Source of the DNA: Streptomyces poonensis
GTDB lineage: Bacteria > Actinomycetota > Actinomycetes > Streptomycetales > Streptomycetaceae
Assembly: GCF_014650915.1 (NCBI RefSeq)
Contig: NZ_BMVW01000013.1
Location: 17,904 to 81,903, forward strand
Direction of reading: 5' to 3'
DNA: 64,000 nucleotides
Position 1 is the first letter of the stretch. Every line of letters begins with the position of its first letter. The notes below the pieces were generated by a model that ran no database searches, had not been told where the DNA came from, and worked only from the letters and a program-made list of their open reading frames with translations. The position numbers and the translations under genes were made by a program. Below, in pieces: positions 25,421 through 32,450 of this stretch.

Positions 25421-25936
25421 ATGGCGCGATACGCGGAATCAGGTGTGACGGAGTGGGTGGAGTCGGGTGGGGGCCCGCTCATAGCGGTACCGGAGGCCGT
25501 GCTGCCGTTCTGGACCGGGGCGGACGGCGACGAGCCGTCGTCCGACTACGACCGGGCGTGTGCCGTCGACGGCCATGTCGGGCTGGTGCCCGTCGGCGAC
25601 ACCAGGGCACTGGTCCTCGGTGACGAGCCCGCCTCCACCGCCTTCCTGCCGGAGTACGGCACGTTCGTGCGGTGGTGCGCGGCCGACTCCGAGGAGGAGC
25701 TGCTGGCGCAGGTGCCCGCGGCGCTCGACGCGGCGGTGTGGGCGCCGGAGGTGGAGTGGCGGGTGCCGGGAGCGGTCGTCCTGTTCGACGCCGCCTGGCC
25801 GGGGGACGGCTCGGAGCGGACGGACCACGTGCGGGTCGAGCTGGAGCCGGGGCGGTACGGCGTGCGGGCGGCCCATGTGCCGGCCGGCCCCGAGACCTGG
25901 CTCGGACTCGTCCACCTGCGACGGCTCGTGAACTGA
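25421..25936 (+). CDS. immunity protein 21 (Imm21)-like protein
   Basis: A 171-residue acidic protein resembling the Imm21 family: WVESGGGPLIAVPEAVLPFW at about residues 12-31, then DYDRACAVDGHVGLVPVG and a conserved Trp/Gly-rich end. Imm21 proteins are predicted antidotes of polymorphic toxins. I see no toxin, secretion or pre-toxin gene in this window, so it would be an orphan immunity protein or a co-opted housekeeping member. ATG at 25421 lacks a strong ribosome site. Family assignment is from memory of close Streptomyces homologues. Confidence 0.65.
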   Translation: MARYAESGVTEWVESGGGPLIAVPEAVLPFWTGADGDEPSSDYDRACAVDGHVGLVPVGDTRALVLGDEPASTAFLPEYGTFVRWCAADSEEELLAQVPAALDAAVWAPEVEWRVPGAVVLFDAAWPGDGSERTDHVRVELEPGRYGVRAAHVPAGPETWLGLVHLRRLVN

Positions 25937-26038
25937 ACGGTGGCGCGCGGAGGCGCGGAACCGCTGTGCGCCGCATCCGCCACGCCCCGCGCGTTATTCG
26001 CGTGCGCGCCGCCTCCGCCCCACGCATGATGGATCACC

Positions 26039-26884
26039 ATGCACCGGCTTCCCCACCCCGCACCCGAAGACCTGCGCCGTGACCCGCTGCCCCTGCGGGG
26101 CCGCACCGCCCTCGTCACCGGGGCGAGCAGACGCGGCGGTATCGGGTACGCCGTGGCCCGCCGTCTCGCCGCGTACGGAGCGAGCGTCTATCTGCACCAC
26201 CACGTGCCGCACGACGCCGCCATGCCCTGGGGCGCCGACCGTCCCGAGGACGTCGCCGCCGCGGTGCGCGAGGCGCTCGGCGACCCCCACGCGCGCGTGG
26301 CGCACGGACCGGGCGACCTCTCCGACCCCGCCGCACCGGCCCGGCTGATCGCGACGGCCGCGGACGCGCTCGGCGGGCGCCTCGACATCCTCGTCGCCAA
26401 CCACGCGCTGTCCGGCTCCGACGGCACCCTCGACACCGTCGACGCCGCGATGCTCGACGCGCACTGGGCGGTCGACACACGGTCCGTGCTCCTGCTCGTA
26501 CAGGCGTACGCACGGCTGCGGTCCACCCTCCCGCCGCGCACCCCGGGCGGGCGCGTGGTGATGATGACCTCCGGGCAGGACATCGCGGGCGGCATGCCCG
26601 GAGAGATCGCGTACGCCCTGCAGAAGGGCGCCCTCGCGTCGATCACCCGCTCTCTGTCCACGACACTCGCCGATCTGGCCGTCACCGTGAACACCGTCAA
26701 TCCCGGCCCGGTGGACACCGGCTACATGACGGGTGAGGCGTACGAGACGATCGCCTCCATGTTCCCGGCGGGCCGCTGGGGCATGCCGGACGACCCCGCC
26801 CGTCTCATCTCCTGGCTCGCGACGGACGAGGCCGAGTGGGTCACAGGGCAGGTCATCGACTCGGAGGGCGGCTTCCGGCGCTGA
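26039..26884 (+). CDS. SDR-family oxidoreductase
   Basis: A 281-residue SDR. The cofactor loop is extended, TGASRRGGIG at about 29-38, as in a subgroup with an inserted Arg/Gly. ANHALSG supplies the structural Asn, MMTSGQD the Ser, and YALQK the Tyr/Lys pair. The C-terminus IDSEGGF is FabG-like. The N-terminal 20 residues (HPAPEDLRRDPLPL) are typical of a Streptomyces subgroup. ATG is at 26039. The substrate is unknown. The gene stands alone, convergent with the DUF885 gene. Confidence 0.88.
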   Translation: MHRLPHPAPEDLRRDPLPLRGRTALVTGASRRGGIGYAVARRLAAYGASVYLHHHVPHDAAMPWGADRPEDVAAAVREALGDPHARVAHGPGDLSDPAAPARLIATAADALGGRLDILVANHALSGSDGTLDTVDAAMLDAHWAVDTRSVLLLVQAYARLRSTLPPRTPGGRVVMMTSGQDIAGGMPGEIAYALQKGALASITRSLSTTLADLAVTVNTVNPGPVDTGYMTGEAYETIASMFPAGRWGMPDDPARLISWLATDEAEWVTGQVIDSEGGFRR

Positions 26885-26957
26885 GTGAGCGTCCCTCTGA
26901 CGGACCGGCCGTACGGCGGGCCGGGCGCACCGGCCCGCCGTACCCGGACACGCACGT

Positions 26958-26998
26958 GACCGGTCGGACCGGTCATCGGACCGGTCATCGGACCGGTC
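26958..26998. repeat. four copies of palindrome GACCGGTC
   Basis: GACCGGTC occurs at 26958, 26967, 26979 and 26991, the last three within 12-bp repeats. The array sits between convergent genes and reaches the DUF885 stop codon. It can fold into alternative hairpins and may act as a bidirectional terminator. Confidence 0.8.
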
Positions 26999-28688
26999 AG
27001 AGGCGCGACAGCTCGTCCACCAGATCATCGAGCCCCAGCGACCCCTGCGACAGCGCCGCCATGTGCCATGCCTTCGGGTCGAAGGCGTCGCCGTGGCGCT
27101 CGCGGGCCTTCTCTCGGCCGAGCAGCCAGGCACGCTCGCCCAGCTTGTAGCCGATGGCCTGGCCCGGGATGGTCAGATAGCGGGTCAGCTCGCTCTCCAC
27201 GAAGTCCGCCGGGCGGCTGCTGTGCGCGCCGAAGAACTCCTGCGCCAGCTCCGGCGTCCACCGCTCACCCGGGTGGAACGGGGAGTCCGCCGGGATCTCC
27301 AGCTCCAGGTGCATGCCGATGTCGACGATGACCCGGGCCGCGCGCATCATCTGCGCGTCCAGGTAGCCGAGCCGCTCCTCCGCGTCCTTCAGGAAGCCCA
27401 GTTCGTCCATGAGACGTTCCGCGTACAGCGCCCAGCCCTCGGCGTTGGCGCTGACCATGCCGACGGTGGCCTGGTAGCGGGAGAGGTCCTCCGCGACGTG
27501 CACCCACTGCGCGAGCTGCAGGTGGTGGCCGGGGACGCCCTCGTGGTACCAGGTCGACACCAGGTCGTACACCGGGAAACGGGTCAGCCCCATCGTCGGC
27601 AGCCAGGTGCGGCCCGGGCGGGAGAAGTCCTCCGACGGGCCCGTGTAGTACGGGGCCGCGGCGCCGCCCGGCGGGGCGATGCGCGACTCCACCTTCCGTA
27701 CCCGCTCGGCGAGTTCGAAGTGGGTGCCGTCCAGCGCCTCGATGGCCTCGTCCATCAGGCCCTGGAGCCACGTCCGGACCTCGTCGACGCCCTCGATGTG
27801 CCGGCCGTGCTCGTCGAGGTGCGCGAGCGCCACCCAGGGAGTCTCGGCACCGGGCAGGATCTTGCCGGCCTCCGTCTTCATCTCGGTAAGGAGGCGGTGG
27901 TACTCGGACCAGCCGTACGCGTACGCCTCGTCGAGATCCAGGTCCGTGCCGTTGTAGTAGCGGGACCAGCGGGCGTAGCGCTCGCGGCCCACCACGTTCG
28001 GCGCGCCCTCGATCGTCGGCGCGTACACGTCGCGCATCCAGTCGCGCAGCTCCACGACGGCCGCGGTCGCCGTACGGGCCGCCTCGTCCAGCTCCGCGCG
28101 CAGCGCGTCCGGGCCGGCCGACGCGAAGTCCTCGAACCAGCCGCGGCCCGAACCGTCCACGTCCGCCCACTCGGTGAGCTGCTCGACGAAGGTCGTGGTC
28201 GGGCGAGGGGCCGCGTACAGCTTGCGCTCCAGACCGAGGGAGAGGGACTCGCGGTAGCCCGCCAGCGCGGCCGGCACCGCCCGCAGCCGCTCGGCGATCG
28301 CCGCCCAGTCCTCCTCCGTGTCGGCGGGCGTCACGGTGAAGACCTCGCGCACCGCGTGCGGCGGCGTGCTCATGTTGCCGACCGCGCGCAGGCCCTCCTC
28401 GGCGTCGTGCACGGCGAGTTCGGCGGTGAGCCGCTCGCGCAGCAGCCGGGCGCAGCGGCGCTCGACGTCACTGTCCGCGCCGGGCTGCCGCTCCGCCTCG
28501 TCGAGCCGCGCGAGCGTCGCCCGCATCAGCTCCGCCAGGGCCTCCTGACCCGCGGGCGAGGTGTCGGGCAGCCGGCTCGAACTCTCCTTCACGCCGAGGT
28601 AGGTACCGGTCACCGGGTCGAGGGCGATGAGCTCGTCGACGTAACGGTCGGCGACCTCGCGGGGCAGCGGGCTGATGGTGTTCGACAT
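26997..28688 (-). CDS. DUF885 family protein (M32-like zinc peptidase fold)
   Basis: A 563-residue DUF885 protein. The zinc motif HEGVPGHH is at about residue 383, a HExxH variant followed by a conserved Glu-containing helix (NAEGWALYAERLMDE). The long helical N-terminal half (VADRYVDELIALDPVTGTYLG) is typical. Members are predicted metallopeptidases or hydrolases, and no signal peptide is visible, so it acts in the cytoplasm. ATG at 28688 begins MSNTISPLPREVADRY. It lies alone between an SDR and an Lrp gene. Substrate is unknown. Confidence 0.9.
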   Translation of the reverse strand: MSNTISPLPREVADRYVDELIALDPVTGTYLGVKESSSRLPDTSPAGQEALAELMRATLARLDEAERQPGADSDVERRCARLLRERLTAELAVHDAEEGLRAVGNMSTPPHAVREVFTVTPADTEEDWAAIAERLRAVPAALAGYRESLSLGLERKLYAAPRPTTTFVEQLTEWADVDGSGRGWFEDFASAGPDALRAELDEAARTATAAVVELRDWMRDVYAPTIEGAPNVVGRERYARWSRYYNGTDLDLDEAYAYGWSEYHRLLTEMKTEAGKILPGAETPWVALAHLDEHGRHIEGVDEVRTWLQGLMDEAIEALDGTHFELAERVRKVESRIAPPGGAAAPYYTGPSEDFSRPGRTWLPTMGLTRFPVYDLVSTWYHEGVPGHHLQLAQWVHVAEDLSRYQATVGMVSANAEGWALYAERLMDELGFLKDAEERLGYLDAQMMRAARVIVDIGMHLELEIPADSPFHPGERWTPELAQEFFGAHSSRPADFVESELTRYLTIPGQAIGYKLGERAWLLGREKARERHGDAFDPKAWHMAALSQGSLGLDDLVDELSRL

Positions 28689-28751
28689 GCGGACATCCTC
28701 GTACGCCGACGGGCACCGCGTCAGCCCGATTACGGCAGGTCGTACCCCTGC

Positions 28752-29312
28752 TCAGCCGGATTTCGCCGAGGGCGTGACCTGCTGATCGCCGGATGGCGAC
28801 GGCGGCGCGTGCTGCTCCGGCGGCAGCGGCGGCCCGTGCCGCTCGGGCGGCAGCAGCGGTCCGCAGTCCCACTGCTGGAAGATCAGCCGGGTCTCCACCC
28901 GGGCCACCTCGCGCCGGGCCGTGAACTCGTCCAGGACCAGCCGCTGCAGATCCGCCATGTCCGCGACCGCCACATGCACGAGGTAGTCGTCGGGTCCCGT
29001 CAGATGGAACACGGTCAGCGACTCCGGCAGCGCCCTGATCCGCTCCACGAACGGCCCCACCAACTCCCGCCGGTGCGGCCTCACCTGAACCGACAGCAAC
29101 GCCTGAAGCCCCCGTCCCAGCTTGGCCGGATCGAGCCGCAGCCGGTGACCGAGGATCACGCCCGCCCGGCGCAGCCGGGTCACCCGGTCCAGACACGTCG
29201 ACGGCGCCACCCCGACCTGCGCGGCGAGATCGCGGTACGTGGTCCGTGCATCGTTCTGCAGCAGCCGCAGAAGGTGGAGGTCCACCGGATCCAGTACGAC
29301 AGAGTCGGCCAT
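28752..29312 (-). CDS. Lrp/AsnC-family regulator with proline-rich tail
   Basis: A 186-residue Lrp/AsnC protein. The HTH is at about 8-55 (DLHLLRLLQNDARTTYRDLA) and the RAM domain at about 65-145 (HLTGPDDYLVHVAVADM). Beyond the normal end, a 35-residue Pro/His-rich tail (GPPLPPEQHAPPSP) is unusual. ATG is at 29312. The divergent neighbour is a trans-sulfuration PLP enzyme, a common pairing, so this regulator likely controls it in response to methionine or a related amino acid (inference). Confidence 0.9.
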   Translation of the reverse strand: MADSVVLDPVDLHLLRLLQNDARTTYRDLAAQVGVAPSTCLDRVTRLRRAGVILGHRLRLDPAKLGRGLQALLSVQVRPHRRELVGPFVERIRALPESLTVFHLTGPDDYLVHVAVADMADLQRLVLDEFTARREVARVETRLIFQQWDCGPLLPPERHGPPLPPEQHAPPSPSGDQQVTPSAKSG

Positions 29313-29371
29313 GGGCCGAACGTAACACGGACTTCGGGGCCGTCCACCCGGTCTCTGTTCAGCCTGATCGC

Positions 29372-30736
29372 ATGGACACGGACATGGGCACAGACACGAA
29401 CCCGGGCACGAACCCGGGCACGAATCCGGGTACGGACCTGGGCACGAACCCGGGCACGGACCCGGGTACGGACCCGGGTACGAACCCCATCGGCTCCGGG
29501 ACGTACGCGGCGAACGCTCACGGACACGAGGCGGCTCCGTGGACCCTGGCCACCGCGGCCGTGCACGCCGGCCGCGAGGACCTCGCACGCCAGGGACTCC
29601 ACGCCCCGCCGATCGACCTGTCCACCACCTACCCCTCGTACGACAGCCGGGGCGAGGCCGCCCGGATCGACGCCTTCGCCGCCGACGGCGGGGAACTGGA
29701 GGGCCCGCCGGTCTACGGGCGGCTCGGCAATCCCACCGTCGCCCGCTTCGAGGAAGCCCTTGCCCGGCTGGAGGGGACCGGGAGCGCGGTCGCCTTCGCC
29801 AGCGGTATGGCCGCACTGAGCGCCGTACTGCTCGCGCGGGCCGGGACGGGCCTGCGCCATGTCGTCGCCGTACGGCCTCTCTACGGCTGCAGCGACCACC
29901 TGCTCACCGCCGGGCTGCTCGGGTCCGAGGTGACCTGGGTCGACCCGGCGGGCATCGAGGCCGCGTTGCGGCCCGACACCGGCCTGGTGATCGTCGAGTC
30001 GCCGGCCAATCCGACGCTCGCCGAGATCGACCTGCGCGCCGTCGCCCACGCCTGCGGTTCGGTGCCCCTCCTCGTGGACAACACCTTCGCGACGCCGGTG
30101 CTGCAGCGCCCGGCCGAGGCGGGGGCGCGGCTGGTCCTGCACAGCGCGACCAAGTACCTCGGCGGACACGGTGACGTCATGGCCGGAGTCGTGGCCTGCG
30201 ACGAAGAGTTCGCGGGCCGGCTGCGGCAGGTGCGCTTCGCCACGGGCGGCGTGCTGCATCCGCTGGCCGGCTATCTGCTGCTGCGCGGCCTCGCGACACT
30301 GCCGGTACGGGTCCGGGCGGCCTCCGCGACCGCCGCCGAACTCGCCCGCCGGCTCGGCGCCGACCCGCGCGTCACCCGCGTCCACTACCCGCGTCTCGGC
30401 GGAGCCATGGTGGCCTTCGAGGTCCTGGGCGATCCGCACCGGGTCATCGCCGGGGTCCGCCTCATCACGCCCGCGGTCAGCCTCGGCAGCGTCGACACCC
30501 TCATCCAGCACCCGGCGTCCATCAGCCATCGCATCGTGGACGAGACCGACCGCCGGGGAGCCGGGGTCGGCGACCGGCTGCTGCGGATGTCGGTCGGTCT
30601 GGAGGACGTCGAGGACCTGTGGGGGGACCTGGACGGGGCGCTGGGAACGGCGGTGGGAACGGCGGTGGGAACGGCGGTGGGGGCGTTGCGGGAAGGGCCG
30701 GTGCGCGACGGGCGGCACCGCCCGGTGAGCGCGTGA
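29372..30736 (+). CDS. trans-sulfuration PLP enzyme (cystathionine gamma-synthase/methionine gamma-lyase family)
   Basis: A 454-residue Cys/Met-metabolism PLP enzyme. Family blocks include PPIDLSTTYPS, YGRLGNPTVARFEEALARLE, the AFASGMAA turn, ESPANPTLAEIDL, VDNTFATPVLQRP and the PLP-binding Lys261 in HSATKYLGGHGD. It could be a gamma-lyase or gamma-synthase; I cannot separate them by eye. ATG is at 29372. The first 40 residues are a repeat of GTNP/GTDP units from a 12-bp minisatellite, and near the C-terminus GTAV is repeated three times. The divergent Lrp gene is the likely regulator. Confidence 0.88.
   Translation: MDTDMGTDTNPGTNPGTNPGTDLGTNPGTDPGTDPGTNPIGSGTYAANAHGHEAAPWTLATAAVHAGREDLARQGLHAPPIDLSTTYPSYDSRGEAARIDAFAADGGELEGPPVYGRLGNPTVARFEEALARLEGTGSAVAFASGMAALSAVLLARAGTGLRHVVAVRPLYGCSDHLLTAGLLGSEVTWVDPAGIEAALRPDTGLVIVESPANPTLAEIDLRAVAHACGSVPLLVDNTFATPVLQRPAEAGARLVLHSATKYLGGHGDVMAGVVACDEEFAGRLRQVRFATGGVLHPLAGYLLLRGLATLPVRVRAASATAAELARRLGADPRVTRVHYPRLGGAMVAFEVLGDPHRVIAGVRLITPAVSLGSVDTLIQHPASISHRIVDETDRRGAGVGDRLLRMSVGLEDVEDLWGDLDGALGTAVGTAVGTAVGALREGPVRDGRHRPVSA
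29386..29487. repeat. 12-bp in-frame minisatellite (about 8 copies)
   Basis: Imperfect copies of GGCACGAACCCG or GGTACGGACCCG encode GTNP, GTDP or GTDL. The whole array lies at the 5' end of the PLP-enzyme gene. Confidence 0.9.
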
Positions 30737-30768
30737 CCGTCCGTTGAACGCCTGCGGGTTGTGAGTAC

Positions 30769-30808
30769 GAGGACGGCCCGGCGTTCTCCGTTCCACCGGG
30801 CCGTCCTC
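30769..30808. terminator. bidirectional terminator hairpin
   Basis: Perfect 13-bp arms GAGGACGGCCCGG (30769-30781) and CCGGGCCGTCCTC (30796-30808), with a 14-nt loop, between the convergent PLP-enzyme and ACT-GNAT genes. Confidence 0.85.
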
Positions 30809-30841
30809 GCGTGCCGGATCACTCGGGCACGCCGGTCACCG

Positions 30842-32308
30842 TCACCACCCTTGCCCCTGCGCCGCCTGGCCGTACGGCAGCCGGGAGGCCGCCGGCGTCG
30901 CGTCCAGGCGGGCCGTGATGACGAGGGTGCCCTCCTCGATCTGGTAGTCGAGGGGCAGCCCCAGGTTGCGCATCGCGGCGACCATGCCGGTGTTGGAGGA
31001 CTGCGTGACCGCGTACACGCTCTCGCAGCCCGCCTCGGCCGCCATGCCCACCAGCCGGCCGAGGAGTTCACCGCCGATGCCGCGCCGCTGCCACCCGTCC
31101 TCGACCAGCAGCGCGACCTCCGTCTCGTCACCGTCCCACAGGAGGTGGCCGAGCCCGACGATCCGGCCCGAAGCGGTCTCGACGGCCAGGGTGCGGCCGA
31201 AGCGGGGGCTGAGGAGGTGGTTGAGGTAACGGTCGGCGTCGGCCAGCGGCCCGTGGTAGCGCATGCCCAGAGTGCGCGGCGAGCAGCGGGTGTGCAGCGC
31301 CTTCGCCGCCTCCAGGTCGTCCGTCCCGGCGCGCCGCACGGTGATGTCGCCGCCCTCCGGCAGCGTCAGTACGTCCCGGCCGCGCGGGACCCTCGGGCCC
31401 AGCCGCGTGTCCAGCTCCACCAGCGCCCGCGCCCGCGCGAACTCCGTCGGCGTGAACGGCAGATACGGCCGCTCCACCGTGATCACCCCGCCCTCCGGCG
31501 CCCGCAGCCGCATCACCGTGTCCTCCAGTGCTCCCTCGACCGGGGCGCTCTCGAGGGCCCGCCCGGTGGCGGGGGAGGTGGCCGGCAGCGAGCGGATGGT
31601 GCACCGGCCGAGCAACTGGCGCAGGGCGAGCGGCAGTTCGGCCGCGTCCAGGGCCGTGCGCGTGGCCAGGCCCAGCACCCGGGCCGGTACGTCCACGAGG
31701 TCGTGGGCGTCGGCCCGCTCGATCCAGGTCCCGGCGCCGCCCGCCGCCGAGACGGCGCGGGTGATCTCCGACGTGGCCAGTCCGGCGGGCGACCGCAGCA
31801 GGAACTCGTCCACCGTGCCCTCGGCCAGCGGATGCGTCTGGAGGCTCAGGATGTCCACCCTGTGACGGGCGAGCGCCGAGCACAGGGCGGCCAGCGAACC
31901 CGGCTCGTCCCGGACCGTCGTCCGCATCCGCCACAGCACGGTCGCCGCGGCCACCTCGTCCTTACCGGTACCGGAGGTATCCCTTGTACCGGCGGTATCG
32001 CTCGTACTGGCTGTGCCGCTTGTGCCGCTCGTGGCGCTTGTATCGCCTGTATCGCCTGTATCGTCCACCGGCGGTGCGTGACCGTGGCGGCGTGCCCACC
32101 ATGTGTGGAAGCCGGCCGTGGCGACCAGCACCGCCGCCGAGACCAGCAGCAGCGCCGGGCCGTCGGGCCCGTGCCCGATCAGGTTCGCCACCGCGTCGGC
32201 CACGGCCACCGCCGTGAACAGTGCGGCGAGTTCGACCACGTCCCGCCGCCAGTGGTGCACCGGGCGGCCGTTCTTCGCCCGCGTCACTTGAGACATCTCT
32301 GGAGTCAT
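30842..32308 (-). CDS. membrane-anchored ACT-GNAT acetyltransferase-like protein
   Basis: A 488-residue multidomain protein. Two hydrophobic segments at about 26-45 and 52-69 predict a membrane anchor. A 33-residue Thr/Gly/Ser/Asp linker follows at 84-116. An ACT-like domain is at about 122-190 (TTVRDEPGSLAALCSALARH). The C-terminal GNAT domain at about 345-470 has the acetyl-CoA loop WQRRGIGGELL. The architecture suggests an amino-acid-responsive acetyltransferase, but substrate and partner are unknown. ATG at 32308 has no clear ribosome site; an ATG 12 nt later is an alternative. It stands alone and converges on the PLP-enzyme gene. Confidence 0.8.
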   Translation of the reverse strand: MTPEMSQVTRAKNGRPVHHWRRDVVELAALFTAVAVADAVANLIGHGPDGPALLLVSAAVLVATAGFHTWWARRHGHAPPVDDTGDTGDTSATSGTSGTASTSDTAGTRDTSGTGKDEVAAATVLWRMRTTVRDEPGSLAALCSALARHRVDILSLQTHPLAEGTVDEFLLRSPAGLATSEITRAVSAAGGAGTWIERADAHDLVDVPARVLGLATRTALDAAELPLALRQLLGRCTIRSLPATSPATGRALESAPVEGALEDTVMRLRAPEGGVITVERPYLPFTPTEFARARALVELDTRLGPRVPRGRDVLTLPEGGDITVRRAGTDDLEAAKALHTRCSPRTLGMRYHGPLADADRYLNHLLSPRFGRTLAVETASGRIVGLGHLLWDGDETEVALLVEDGWQRRGIGGELLGRLVGMAAEAGCESVYAVTQSSNTGMVAAMRNLGLPLDYQIEEGTLVITARLDATPAASRLPYGQAAQGQGW

Positions 32309-32450
32309 ACGGCCACTCTGGAGGAATGGTGTTGCGTGATCACGAACGCTCTGTGACCGATGGGTAAAGCGTCATTCCGCTCCTTTCGTTGCCTTTTGGA
32401 CTATTGGTGGGTGTGGCGCTCGTGGCGGGTGCGTCGTCGCGTCGTCGGAG

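Noticed and set aside
27063..29819. A 900-codon plus-strand frame opposite the DUF885 and Lrp genes
   Set aside because: The composition is shadow-like, with no start context, and two well-supported genes occupy the other strand.
29386..30678. CRISPR-like array from the short tandem repeats
   Set aside because: Units are 12 bp, coding and in frame, without unique spacers, and there are no cas genes in the window.
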